From contig NZ_JADMLG010000003.1 of the NCBI RefSeq assembly GCF_015674855.1, forward strand, positions 561,917 through 625,916: 64,000 nucleotides of DNA, read 5' to 3'. The stretch comes from Nocardia bovistercoris (GTDB taxonomy: Bacteria > Actinomycetota > Actinomycetes > Mycobacteriales > Mycobacteriaceae). Position 1 is the stretch's first letter. Every line of letters begins with the position of its first letter. Made by a program: the position numbers and the translations under genes. Positions 18,278 to 27,139 of this stretch are shown in pieces. The notes beneath the pieces were generated by a model. The model had not been told where the DNA came from and did no database searches. It saw nothing but the letters and a program-made list of their open reading frames with translations.

Positions 18278-19300
18278 CTATCCGCCGGATCCGGTGCCCG
18301 CCGACCCGGAAGCGGAGCCCGAACCGCCCGAGCCGGAGGCTGAACCCGAACCGCCGACGACGCCGATCGCGGGCAGGACGAGGGCGCACTGCACCGGCTC
18401 GGCGTGCGCCGGGTCGAGTGCGTTGAGGACCAGGCTCGCGGCGCCGGGATCGGAATTGATGGAGAGGTGGTCGGCGTAGTCCTGCGGGCAGTAGTCCTGG
18501 ACCACATGGTTGACCGCGCCGGGCTCGTTGACGATGCCCGAGGTGTAAGGAACGATCACCTCGTCGTAGCGGGTGACGATCTGGGTGTAGGCGACACCGG
18601 GAACGGTGATGCCGCCCTCGTTGAGTTGGCGGATGAAGTCCGAGGTGGCGGAGAACTGGAACGGTGCGGGCACGTCCGCGGAACCGGTGCTCGACCCGGT
18701 GTTGGCCAGCTCTTCGCCGCCGATGCCGTGCACCGCGGGCGAGAGCCCGATCATCTTCGAGACCTTGCTCGCCCCGCCGTCGCGCTTGAGATACCAGTAG
18801 GGCATGGTCGCGCCCTCGGAGTGGCCGACGATGGCGACCTTCGGCGCGCCCGTCGCCTGGCGAACCCGGTCCACGAACGCGTCGAGGGTCTTCGAACTGG
18901 TCTGCATCGAGGTGAGACCGCCGATGTTCCCGTTCGGGTCGCCGTCGGCGCTGCCGTAGGTGAGCGCGAACACGCAGTAGCCGTTGTTGGCCAGCAGCGG
19001 GCCGTAGGTCTGCCAGTTGTCGACCCGGTTGGCCATCAGGCCGTGCACCAACACCACCGGCTCGGGATGCTCGGCCGAAGGACGGCATCCCCAGTTGTTC
19101 GTGCCGGGCGGGCTCGCGCCGCCGCCCTGCAGCGCGCCGAGGACGGCGTCGATGATGAAGTTCTGCGGCACGGGCAAAGGAGTCGCGGGCGCCGGATCGG
19201 CTTGCGCTGTCGCCGACATCCCTCCTTGAACCAGCGCGGCCGCGACGGCCAACGCCGCCACTCCCGACCGCCGCACCCGTGTCTTTCTCGGATCTTTCAT
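18278..19300 (-). CDS. Secreted class 2 lipase/esterase with Gly-Ser tail
   Basis: A 340-residue exported alpha/beta hydrolase. The signal peptide spans about residues 1-35 (RRSGVAALAVAAALVQGGMSATAQADP). The oxyanion loop VVLVHGLMANRVDNWQTYGPLL and the nucleophile elbow VAIVGHSEGATMPYWYLKRDGG match lipase class 2 (PF01674). Cysteines in NNWGC, NNGYC, QDYC and VQCAL could form disulfides. The last 25 residues are a low-complexity Gly/Ser/Ala tail of unknown purpose, not usual for the family. It acts outside the cell, probably on acylglycerols. Confidence 0.88.
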   Translation of the reverse strand: MKDPRKTRVRRSGVAALAVAAALVQGGMSATAQADPAPATPLPVPQNFIIDAVLGALQGGGASPPGTNNWGCRPSAEHPEPVVLVHGLMANRVDNWQTYGPLLANNGYCVFALTYGSADGDPNGNIGGLTSMQTSSKTLDAFVDRVRQATGAPKVAIVGHSEGATMPYWYLKRDGGASKVSKMIGLSPAVHGIGGEELANTGSSTGSADVPAPFQFSATSDFIRQLNEGGITVPGVAYTQIVTRYDEVIVPYTSGIVNEPGAVNHVVQDYCPQDYADHLSINSDPGAASLVLNALDPAHAEPVQCALVLPAIGVVGGSGSASGSGGSGSASGSAGTGSGG

Positions 19301-19464
19301 GCTGAGGACTATGTGTCACCCGGCGTCGTAGGTCGACGACTTCGGGGACCATTCGGGAACAATCACACCGTCGGTAGGCAAACGCGTTGCTGGATACAAA
19401 TGCGCGCACGAGAAAAAGCCGCTTGCCGGAACGGCGCTGTGCGGCTTTTCCGCGCCGCACGGAA

Positions 19465-20748
19465 TTATTCGGCGAACAGCCCCGATCCCCAGTAGTCGTC
19501 GGCGCCGAGTCCCGGCGGGCAGGCGAAGACCGCGGAGCCGACGTGTTTGATGTATTCGTTGAGCGCGTCGTTGCGCGCCAGAGCGTCCTGCATCGGCACG
19601 AATTGGGCGCGCGGGTCGCGGCAATAGGCGATGAAGAACAATCCGGCGTCGAGGTGTCCGAACCCGTCGGAGCCGTCGGTGAAGTTGTAGCCGCGCCGCA
19701 GGATCTGGATGCCGCCCAACTCCTCGCGCGAGGCGAGCCGCACATGCGCGTCGCGGTCGACCAGCGGACCCGAAGGTCCGGCCGATTGCAGGTCGAGGTC
19801 GTCGAATTCGTCGGCGCCACCCAAAGGAGCGCCGCTGCCCTTGGCGCGGCCGATGACGCGTTGCTGCTCGTGCAGGCTCGTGCGGTCCCACGGTTCGACC
19901 AACATGCGGATGCGGCGGGTCACCAGATAGGAACCGCCGCCCATCCACGCCTGGCCGTCGGCCGGATCGGCCCACACGAATTTCTCGACCGCCGCGTGGT
20001 CCTCGGCCTTGATATTGCGGGTGCCGTCCTTGAAGCCGAGCAGATTGCGCGGTGTCACCTGACTCGTCGAGGTCGACGAGGTGCGCCCGAATCCGAGCTG
20101 GGACCACCGCACCGACACCGCGCCGAACCCGACCCGCGCGAGATTGCGGACCGCGTGCACCGCGACCTGCGGATCGTCGGCGCACGCCTGGATGGCGATG
20201 TCGCCGCCGCCGCGCGCGGGGTCGAGGGCGTCGCCGGTGAACTTCGGCAGGTCGGCCAACGCCGCGGGTCTGCGGGCGGCGATGCCGAACCGGTCGCGCC
20301 CGTCGGCTGTGGTGAACAGCGAAGGGCCGAATCCGATGGTCAGCGTCAAGCGCGACGGCGAAAGGTCGAGCGCCTCACCGGTATCGGTGGGCGGGTTGTA
20401 GGCGCCCGCGCCCACCGCGCCGTCGGCGACGGCCTCGCCGCCGGTGGTCATCCGCTCCGCCATCAGCGTCCAGGTCCGCAGCAGGTCGACCAGTTCGGCG
20501 CGAGAGTCGGTGTGCACGTCGAACGCCGCGAAATGCAGCCGGTCCTGCACCGCGGTCGTGATGCCCGCCTGGTGGGCGCCGCGGAAGGGCACGGTCTCCG
20601 GCTGCGCCGATGCCGCGTGCGCGGTGACCCGACCGGCCAGCACGCCCGCGCCCGCGGCGACGACGCCGACCCCGGCCGAGCCGATCAGTCCGCGCCGGGA
20701 GATCCCGCCGAGGACCGAACGGTCATCCTCGCTACGATCCCGCGACAA
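19465..20748 (-). CDS. efeB: EfeB, Tat-exported DyP-type peroxidase (iron uptake)
   Basis: A 427-residue heme peroxidase of the EfeB/DyP family. The N-terminus has a twin-arginine signal (ISRRGLIGSAGVGVVAAGAG), so it is exported folded. The DyP signature GFKDGTRNIKAED contains the catalytic Asp. A proximal heme His is expected further on (residue not assigned). It works with EfeO and EfeU in ferrous or heme-derived iron uptake. The start is a TTG at 20748, inside the end of efeO (17-base overlap); no better start precedes the Tat motif. It is last in the efeUOB operon. Confidence 0.92.
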   Translation of the reverse strand: MSRDRSEDDRSVLGGISRRGLIGSAGVGVVAAGAGVLAGRVTAHAASAQPETVPFRGAHQAGITTAVQDRLHFAAFDVHTDSRAELVDLLRTWTLMAERMTTGGEAVADGAVGAGAYNPPTDTGEALDLSPSRLTLTIGFGPSLFTTADGRDRFGIAARRPAALADLPKFTGDALDPARGGGDIAIQACADDPQVAVHAVRNLARVGFGAVSVRWSQLGFGRTSSTSTSQVTPRNLLGFKDGTRNIKAEDHAAVEKFVWADPADGQAWMGGGSYLVTRRIRMLVEPWDRTSLHEQQRVIGRAKGSGAPLGGADEFDDLDLQSAGPSGPLVDRDAHVRLASREELGGIQILRRGYNFTDGSDGFGHLDAGLFFIAYCRDPRAQFVPMQDALARNDALNEYIKHVGSAVFACPPGLGADDYWGSGLFAE

Positions 20749-21862
20749 CGCCCTGCACCTGACTCACTACGGCCGAGAGCGCGTCGATTCGACGCGACAG
20801 CGCACCCCGCTGCTCCTCGGTGACCTTGTCGTACCCGATGTGGCCGTCACCCTGCCGGTACTTCGCGAGTTCACCGTCGAGTTCGGCGAATCGGCGATCG
20901 ATCTGGGCGCCGAGTTCGGCGCGACGTTCGTCCACGATCGGGCGCACGCTGGCGATCGCGGCCTGCGAACCGTCGACATTGGCCTGGAAATCCCACAGGT
21001 CGGTGTGCGAGAAGGTGTCTTCTTCGCCGGTGATCTTCGTGCGCGCGATCTCGTCGAGCAGCGTCTGCGCGCCGCCCGCGACCTGGACCGGGTCCACCTC
21101 GTAGTCCGCCGCGCCGACGCCCGCCGCCAATTCCGCGATGTCGGCGAGCAATTGATCGGCGATGCGGTTGGTGTCGGGTTGTAGACCCTGTGCCCACAGA
21201 TCCTTTTCCAACCGATGGAATCCCGTCCACCGGTCACCGGGGGCGAGATCGGCTTCGCGCAGGTCCAAGCGCGGATCGAGATCGTCGGGGAAGCTCTCGG
21301 CCACCGGCTCGATGCGTTCGTAATAGGTGCGGGTCAGCGGATACTGCTTCTTCGCGGACTCCACGTCTCCGGACTCGATCGCCGCGACGAACGATTTCGC
21401 GGTCTCCTGCAATGCCGCGACCTGGCTGACGATATAGCGCCGGTATCCGGTGGCCGCCTCGGCCAGCTTGCCCGACTGGTCGCGCGCCACCGCCTGACCG
21501 GTGACGGTGAAATCGTGGCGGATGCCGTCGCCGACCATGCCCGGTTTGCACGCGGTCTGGTACGTGCCCGGATCGGAAACCGACACGATCAGCTTGCGGG
21601 TGAGACCGGGACCGATGTTCTCCACCTCACCGATCACCCGGTCGCCGGCGCCGTAGACGTAGAACTCGGTGACCTTCGTGCCGTTGTTGGTGATCGAGAA
21701 TGTCACCGTCCCGGTTTCGGCCGACGTGTTCGCCACCACGCACTGGGAATCGTCGGTGGTCACCGCGATCTCACCGGCCGCCGAATCGGATTTGCTCGTA
21801 CACGCCACGAGCGCCAAAGGCACCGTCACCGCCACCGCGACGGGAAGTATGGAAAAACGCAC
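20732..21862 (-). CDS. efeO: EfeO, cupredoxin/M75 iron-uptake lipoprotein
   Basis: A 376-residue lipoprotein. The signal ends in the lipobox LVAC (Cys21). The cupredoxin-like domain (about 30-120) has VTFSITNNGTKVTEFYVYGAGDRVIGEVENIGPG and the Cys at YQTACKPG. The imelysin/M75-like domain follows, with the HxxE metal motif in GFHRLEKDLW. It binds iron at the membrane outer face and delivers it to EfeU. It lies between efeU (18-base gap) and efeB (overlap). Confidence 0.93.
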   Translation of the reverse strand: MRFSILPVAVAVTVPLALVACTSKSDSAAGEIAVTTDDSQCVVANTSAETGTVTFSITNNGTKVTEFYVYGAGDRVIGEVENIGPGLTRKLIVSVSDPGTYQTACKPGMVGDGIRHDFTVTGQAVARDQSGKLAEAATGYRRYIVSQVAALQETAKSFVAAIESGDVESAKKQYPLTRTYYERIEPVAESFPDDLDPRLDLREADLAPGDRWTGFHRLEKDLWAQGLQPDTNRIADQLLADIAELAAGVGAADYEVDPVQVAGGAQTLLDEIARTKITGEEDTFSHTDLWDFQANVDGSQAAIASVRPIVDERRAELGAQIDRRFAELDGELAKYRQGDGHIGYDKVTEEQRGALSRRIDALSAVVSQVQGVVAGS

Positions 21863-21880
21863 GAAGATCGAACCTTTCGT

Positions 21881-22786
21881 TCACGACGGCGAGGCCGCGG
21901 TCGTTGTCGGAGCTTGTCCCCCGCCTCGGGTCACGGCAGGCGTCGGTCGCAGGAACAATGCGAGCACCGCCACGAGATAGACCGTCCACGCGATCACCTG
22001 GAGAATCGTGGGGTCCGCCCGAAAATTGAAGATGCCCTGCGCGACGGTGCCGTACCAGCTCGACATCGAGAACCACGACGAGATGTCGAACGCGTGCCGC
22101 GACAGCCCCGGCAACCAGTCCGCGGTCTGCAAGGCGCGCACGCCGTAGGCGAGGATGCCCGCCGCGACCACGATCAACAGGATGCCGGTGTACCGGAAGA
22201 AGACCGCGAGATCGACGCGCACCGCACCGAAATACATCGCCACCGTCAGCACGGCCGCCACCGCGATCCCGACCAGCAGGCCGACCAGCGGCCATTGACT
22301 GCCCGAGGCGTTCTCCGCGTAACCCACCATCAGCAGCGCGGTCTCGACCCCTTCGCGACCGACCGCCAGGAATGCCAGCGTCACCACCGCCGCCGGGCCG
22401 ACGCTGAGCGCGTGGGTCAAGCCTGCTCGCAACTCCCCCGAGATCGACCGCGCGGCCGCGCGCATCCACAGCACCATCCACGTGACGATCACCACGGCTG
22501 CCAGCGAGGCCAGGCCCGCGATCAATTCCGCCGCCACTCCGGTGACCGTCGAGGTGCCGTAGTGAATGGCGACGAAGACCGCGGCCACCATTGCCAGCGC
22601 GCCGCCGACCCCCGCCGCGACCCACTTCAACGCGTCCTGACGCTGCGATTTCACCAGGAAGGCGACCAGGATCATCACCACGATCCCGGTTTCGAGGCCC
22701 TCCCGCACGCCGATCAGGCCGCTGCCGAACAACTGGGCGGCCACCGACGGCGCATCGGAGGCGAACACACGATCAGTCACATCCAC
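21881..22786 (-). CDS. efeU: EfeU, FTR1-type iron permease
   Basis: A 301-residue inner-membrane permease with about seven TM spans. It carries both REXXE iron motifs of the FTR1 family: GVREGLETGIVVMIL near residue 30 and AVGREGVETALLMVGY in the fourth span. It imports iron using EfeO and EfeB. It is the first gene of the operon, and an IdeR-like iron box lies 28 bases upstream of its start. Confidence 0.94.
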   Translation of the reverse strand: MDVTDRVFASDAPSVAAQLFGSGLIGVREGLETGIVVMILVAFLVKSQRQDALKWVAAGVGGALAMVAAVFVAIHYGTSTVTGVAAELIAGLASLAAVVIVTWMVLWMRAAARSISGELRAGLTHALSVGPAAVVTLAFLAVGREGVETALLMVGYAENASGSQWPLVGLLVGIAVAAVLTVAMYFGAVRVDLAVFFRYTGILLIVVAAGILAYGVRALQTADWLPGLSRHAFDISSWFSMSSWYGTVAQGIFNFRADPTILQVIAWTVYLVAVLALFLRPTPAVTRGGGQAPTTTAASPS

Positions 22787-22813
22787 TCCCGAGCCGACTA
22801 CGCCTACACCAGC

Positions 22814-22832
22814 TTCGGTAAGGCAAACCTAG
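22814..22832 (-). promoter_or_regulatory. IdeR/DmdR iron box of efeUOB
   Basis: The minus strand reads CTAGGTTTGCCTTACCGAA, matching the IdeR consensus TTAGGTTAGGCTAACCTAA at 14 of 19 positions. TAGGTT within it can serve as the -10 box, so IdeR-Fe would block transcription when iron is plentiful. Confidence 0.75.
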
Positions 22833-22942
22833 TCTGACATACGATCGGCGGAAAAAAGACCTCGCCATCGATGCGAATGTCTCGGGATTCGGTGACTGTC
22901 GGCCCTGTCACGCGGCGACGCGCCGGGCGGCGTCCGGTTCGC

Positions 22943-23920
22943 CTATGTCGTCGGGAGCGCTTTCCTCGGTCGGATCCGACGCGGGTCGACGCCCTCGCGC
23001 TGGAATCCGGCCACCGCGGCCGGGTCGTAGCGCCAGGTGAGGGGGGCCAGTCGTTCCCAGGCGGGGCCGATCGCGCGGACGGCGGCGCAGAATCGGCGGT
23101 AGCGGCGGTCCTTGCGGTCGGTCCACGGGATGCCGAGTCGGTCGCGCAGGGCGGGGTCGAGTCCGCCCGCGCCGAGGAATGCGGCGACGGTGTCGAGGGC
23201 GGGGGCGAAGATTTTCGTCCAGAGGGGTTTCGGGACGGCGCGGGGGCGGGGTACGGCACGGCTGATGCCCTTGGTGATGTAGCCGACGGTGTAGCGCGCG
23301 ACCTTCGTGTGCCCGACCAGATCCTCGGCGACCACCCGCCGCCAGTATTCCTCGAACTCGCGATAGGTGGCGGGCGTGCCGGTGGCGTCCATGCCGTAGA
23401 GGCTGTACCAGTCCCGCGATTCCTGGAACAGTTGTTCCTTCTCGTCGTCGGAGAGCGGGCGGATGAATCGTTCGCAGGTGAGGAAGAGGACGTCGAGAAA
23501 GGTCGCGTGCGCCCAGTAGAAGGTTTCGGGATCGAGTCCGCTGTACGGTTGGCCGTCGAATTTCGAACCGTCGGCCATGGTGCCGCGCAACGGTTTGTGG
23601 AAATTGCGGATCTGCACGCCGGTAGTGGCGCCGTCGTCGCCGTAGACCACGCGCATGATGCGCGGAACAGATCGCCGCACTCGCGCGAACAGATCGGTGA
23701 AGATCACCGAGTGGTCCGAAACCGCTTGGCCGAGTTGCGGATACATGTTCTCGGTGGTTCCGGCGCGGCCGATCAGCAGGAGCGACCGCCTGTCGCCGAA
23801 GTACTTCCAGGTCAACGAATCCGGAGGCACCGGGCGCTGAATTCGTTGTCGCGCAGCGAGACTGGCGTCGCCATCGCGAGCCTGCGGGGGCGGTACGGCG
23901 TGCTCTCGCTCGATCGACAT
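22943..23920 (-). CDS. MpaB-family (DUF2236) oxygenase
   Basis: About 325 residues of the oxygenase-MpaB/DUF2236 family, related to latex-clearing protein and thought to use a heme. Seen: the family pattern DPETFYWAHATFLDVLFLTCERFI with the conserved WAHAT, and the opening SLTWKYFGDRRSLLLIGRAGTTENMYPQLGQAV. ATG at 23920 is chosen (GAAGGG upstream); the frame is open to 23995. The substrate is unknown. It lies downstream of a TetR gene, with a small inverted repeat in the 97-base gap, so it is likely that TetR's target. Confidence 0.8.
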   Translation of the reverse strand: MSIEREHAVPPPQARDGDASLAARQRIQRPVPPDSLTWKYFGDRRSLLLIGRAGTTENMYPQLGQAVSDHSVIFTDLFARVRRSVPRIMRVVYGDDGATTGVQIRNFHKPLRGTMADGSKFDGQPYSGLDPETFYWAHATFLDVLFLTCERFIRPLSDDEKEQLFQESRDWYSLYGMDATGTPATYREFEEYWRRVVAEDLVGHTKVARYTVGYITKGISRAVPRPRAVPKPLWTKIFAPALDTVAAFLGAGGLDPALRDRLGIPWTDRKDRRYRRFCAAVRAIGPAWERLAPLTWRYDPAAVAGFQREGVDPRRIRPRKALPTT

Positions 23921-23978
23921 GGCCACGACCCTTCTCGATGCGCTGTCGCTCCGAAGTATACGAGTCGATGAAACAGAT

Positions 23979-23992
23979 ACACAATAGTGTGT
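23979..23992. promoter_or_regulatory. Inverted repeat upstream of the MpaB gene
   Basis: ACACA (23979-23983) and TGTGT (23988-23992) are perfect arms with a 4-base spacer. The region is A/T-rich and includes TTGACA on the minus strand (23997-23992). This is a candidate TetR operator/promoter for the MpaB-type oxygenase. Confidence 0.45.
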
Positions 23993-24017
23993 CAACGTTT
24001 CAGTGCGAGATACTCAG

Positions 24018-24617
24018 CTACCAGACCAGTTTCGCGAGGAACTTCTCGCCGAATTCGGTCACGGCTCGCTCGTCGGCGAAATCGATGACCGGCGAGGGCG
24101 CCTGGATCAGCGAGGTGCACAGGCGCACCAGCAGTTCGGCGGCGACGCGCAGGTCGCCGTCGGGCATGGTGGCGCCCGCCGCGCGCAAGGCGTCGGCGAC
24201 ACCGGTCGAGATGGTGTCGAGGACCACCGCCATATCGGGGCCGAGGAATCCGAAGATGCTGCCCGCGAGATCGGTATCGCTGGTCATGATGCGGCGCAGC
24301 AGCGGACTTGCGTCGACCTCGGCGACCGCGACGCGGAACGCCTCGACGATCGCGTCCGTCGGTGGCATGCCGTCGATGCGCGCGACGATCCGGCGCCCGA
24401 TCGAGGTGGAGGTCTGGCGCAGCACCGCGGTCAGCAGCTCCTCCTTGTTGGGGAAACGGCGGTAGAGCGTGCTGCGGCTGACCCCCGCGCGGCGCGCGAC
24501 CAGGTCCATGTTCGCGCGCCGGATGCCGACATCGGCGAATTCGTGTGCGGCGGCGTCGACGAGGACTCGCTCCTGTTCCGAGGGGGTGGCGTCGGTGCGC
24601 ATGCGAGTGCCTGCCAT
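24018..24617 (-). CDS. TetR-family regulator
   Basis: A 199-residue regulator. HTH: QERVLVDAAAHEFADVGIRRANMDLVARRAGVSRSTLYRRFPNKEELLTAVL. On the minus strand TAGGAT (24630-24625) lies 7 bases before the ATG and there is no ribosome site, so it appears to have its own leaderless promoter between the P450 and itself. Neighbours on the same strand are the P450 upstream and the MpaB-type oxygenase downstream, its probable targets. Confidence 0.88.
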   Translation of the reverse strand: MAGTRMRTDATPSEQERVLVDAAAHEFADVGIRRANMDLVARRAGVSRSTLYRRFPNKEELLTAVLRQTSTSIGRRIVARIDGMPPTDAIVEAFRVAVAEVDASPLLRRIMTSDTDLAGSIFGFLGPDMAVVLDTISTGVADALRAAGATMPDGDLRVAAELLVRLCTSLIQAPSPVIDFADERAVTEFGEKFLAKLVW

Positions 24618-24663
24618 CAGCCGAATCCTACGGAACGCACACGGGGCGGGTGCGGATCGGGCG

Positions 24664-26028
24664 TCACAGCGGGGTGAAACGGGCGGGCAGTCCGCGTTTG
24701 GGGTCGCCGAGGGTTCGCGGGTCGACCTTCCATTCGTAGTCGCTCGGCACCGTCCACTCGTTGTGGCGCAGCAGGTGGTGCATCATCGTCTTGATCTCCA
24801 ACTGCGCGAAGTGGAGTCCGATGCATTTGTGCACTCCCCCGCCGAACGGGAACCAGGCGAATCGGTGGGCGCGGTCCTCGGCGCGGTCCTCGGTGAAGCG
24901 GTCGGGATCGAAGCGCGTCGGGTCATGCCAGACCGCGGGGTTCTCGTGCACGGCGTCGGGGGCGATGAGGATCAGCGTCCCTTTCGGCACGTAATAGCCC
25001 GCCAGATCGGTGTCTTCGAGCGCCGCGCGCGACAGTACCGGCACCGGCGCGTTCAACCGCAGCGATTCCTTGAGCACGCGGTCGAGGCAGCGCAGTTCGG
25101 AGAGCGTGTCGTAGCCGAGTTCGGCGGACAGCGAAAGGGATTCGGCTCGCGCGCGGCGCTGCCATTCGGGATTCTTGGCCAGGTGGTAGGCCATGGTCGA
25201 CAGCGCGGTGGCCGAGGTGTCGTGGGCGGCGAACAGCAGGAAGATCATGTGGTCGATGATCTGCTCGTCGGTGAATCGGTCGCCGTCCTCGGCGCTGGCA
25301 TGGCACAGGATCGAGAACAGGTCGGGGGTCTCGCGGCCGCGTTTGGCAGGCAGATGTTCGCGGAAGAAGGCTTCGAGCACCGCCCGCCCCTTCGCGGCTC
25401 TGCGGTACGCGCCGCCGGGCAGGTTGCGCCTGACCAGCGCGGTGGTGCCCGCGAGGCAGTCCAGGAATGCCGCGTTGACGCGGTCGGCCTCGGCGCGCGA
25501 CAGTCGGACCCCGAGGAATACCTCGAGGGCGAGGTCGAGAATGATCGCCTTGAATTCGTCGGCCAGGCGCAGTTCGCCGGTGGGCAGGTTCTCGACGCGG
25601 CGTTCGACCATCGGCTGCATTCGCTGCAGGTAGCCCTTGAGGTTGTTGGCGCTGAACGCCTGCTGGAACAGCAACCGATGCCTGCGGTGCGGTTCGCCGT
25701 CCATGAGCAGCAGGCCGCGTTTGAAGGCGACGCCGATCATGAAGTCCCAGGCGGGTTCGTTCGCGAAGATCTTGTCCCGGTTCATGATCGCCGGTTCCGC
25801 GGTGTCCGGCGTCATGGGCAGCACGCAGGTACGGCCGAAGAAGTTCTGGTAGGTGATGTCGCCGAAGCGCTCGCGGCGACGCCGGGTGGCGGCCTTGCGG
25901 TCGATCGCGCTGATCGCCATGTCGACGAATCCGGGCGCGCCGGTGCCGTAGATCGGCTTCAGTCCTGATCCTTCGGGTACGGCACACATCCGCTTGGCCA
26001 TCGCGGCGCTCCATCCTCCGGGTTCCAT
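24664..26028 (-). CDS. Cytochrome P450
   Basis: A soluble P450 of about 454 residues that hydroxylates an organic substrate using electrons from a ferredoxin partner (none is in the window). Heme signature FPFGGGVHKCIGLHFA with the Cys ligand; K-helix ExxR in VLKESLRLN; I-helix oxygen-activating segment LFAAHDTSATAL, with Ser after the usual Thr. The start is uncertain: ATG 26028 and ATG 26001 are both in frame. The upstream gap (26029-26105) is A/T-rich and could hold the promoter. It lies with a TetR and an MpaB-type oxygenase, suggesting an oxidative catabolic or modification set. Confidence 0.92.
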   Translation of the reverse strand: MEPGGWSAAMAKRMCAVPEGSGLKPIYGTGAPGFVDMAISAIDRKAATRRRRERFGDITYQNFFGRTCVLPMTPDTAEPAIMNRDKIFANEPAWDFMIGVAFKRGLLLMDGEPHRRHRLLFQQAFSANNLKGYLQRMQPMVERRVENLPTGELRLADEFKAIILDLALEVFLGVRLSRAEADRVNAAFLDCLAGTTALVRRNLPGGAYRRAAKGRAVLEAFFREHLPAKRGRETPDLFSILCHASAEDGDRFTDEQIIDHMIFLLFAAHDTSATALSTMAYHLAKNPEWQRRARAESLSLSAELGYDTLSELRCLDRVLKESLRLNAPVPVLSRAALEDTDLAGYYVPKGTLILIAPDAVHENPAVWHDPTRFDPDRFTEDRAEDRAHRFAWFPFGGGVHKCIGLHFAQLEIKTMMHHLLRHNEWTVPSDYEWKVDPRTLGDPKRGLPARFTPL

Positions 26029-26105
26029 CGCGTCCACGACACGAATGGAACGAATAATCGATAATGTATCACTGTTCCACAAACCGAAGCGGCGGCTCGG
26101 CGAGA

Positions 26106-26849
26106 TCACCTGCCCCGGTGCACCATCGACCGCGCGATCAACTCGACGGTGACCGCGACCGCGCACGCCTGCGACAGCAGCAACCCGATCAATACCAGCA
26201 TCTGCACGGCAGCCGCCTCAGCCGCCGATCCACTGGCGAGCAACACGCCGACGAACGCTCCTGGCAATGCCACCACACCGACCGTGCGCGTCTGATCGAC
26301 ACCGGGCAACAACGCGTCACCCGCGGTCGGCCGCACGACCTCGAGACGCGCCTCCCGATCGGTGAACCCCAGACTCAGCGCCGCCTCGACCTCACCCCAC
26401 CGCTGCTCCACCGCGTCGAGCCCGCGCCGCGCCGCCAACGAGGTCGCCGTCATCGTCCCGCCGAGCACGATCCCGCCGACCGGCACCACCGCGACCCCCG
26501 TCGGCGGCACCACCGCGCTGAACAACATCAGCGGCAACACCACACCGACACCGGCGCCGATGGCCATCGCCAACCACCCCGAGGACCATCCGGCCGACGC
26601 CCGCCGCGCCGAAGTCAGCACCGCCGCGACGAACATGACCGCGAGTACGAGCAAGGACGACCACAGCCGCGTCAGCGCGGCGGCGAGTACCAACGCGACG
26701 AGCCCGAGCTGCACGGCTCCTCTGATCGCCGCCTTCGGCGCCACCGATGCCGCACCCAGGCCCGCCACTCGATACAGCAGCGCCGCACCCGCCACCATGA
26801 CGACACACAGCACCGCCAACGCGACTCCCGGCCGAACCGCAGAATCCAT
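26106..26849 (-). CDS. FetB-like (UPF0014/YbbM) membrane permease
   Basis: A 247-residue integral membrane protein with about seven hydrophobic spans. It matches the UPF0014/FetB family, permease half of an iron-export ABC transporter in E. coli. The conserved core VVPVGGIVLGGTMTATSLAARRGLDAVEQRWGEVEAALSLGFTDREA and the later LPGAFVGVLLASGSAAEAAAVQMLV are both present. No FetA-type ATPase is next to it, so the partner must be elsewhere or the protein works differently. The ATG at 26849 has GGGAG upstream; the frame is open to 27080 but without membrane content. Confidence 0.8.
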   Translation of the reverse strand: MDSAVRPGVALAVLCVVMVAGAALLYRVAGLGAASVAPKAAIRGAVQLGLVALVLAAALTRLWSSLLVLAVMFVAAVLTSARRASAGWSSGWLAMAIGAGVGVVLPLMLFSAVVPPTGVAVVPVGGIVLGGTMTATSLAARRGLDAVEQRWGEVEAALSLGFTDREARLEVVRPTAGDALLPGVDQTRTVGVVALPGAFVGVLLASGSAAEAAAVQMLVLIGLLLSQACAVAVTVELIARSMVHRGR

Positions 26850-27139
26850 CCGCTCCCACGCCCTTCTCGATCGGCGCCGCGGCCCACCTCGGATTCCAGG
26901 ATCGAGGTCGACGACGCGGTCGCTACGCACCACGTAATCACCGTGGGACACCCTGCCGCACCGGACACCCGCCGCGGCGATATCTCGACGGAATCCGGCA
27001 TGTGCCCGCGAAATCGGAGCGGCCCGCACCATGTGCCGACGACACGTTCGCGCCATTCGTCGAGCCGAAGGTCGGATCACGACGCCGCCGAGCGTCGAAG
27101 ATGCTCGTTTCGAGGTGCGGTACGGAATAGGATCCGGCG

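Noticed and set aside
16926..19820. 964-residue minus-strand frame
   Set aside because: It lies opposite the MmpL gene and overlaps the lipase; composition is Arg/Gly/Asp-rich with no motifs.
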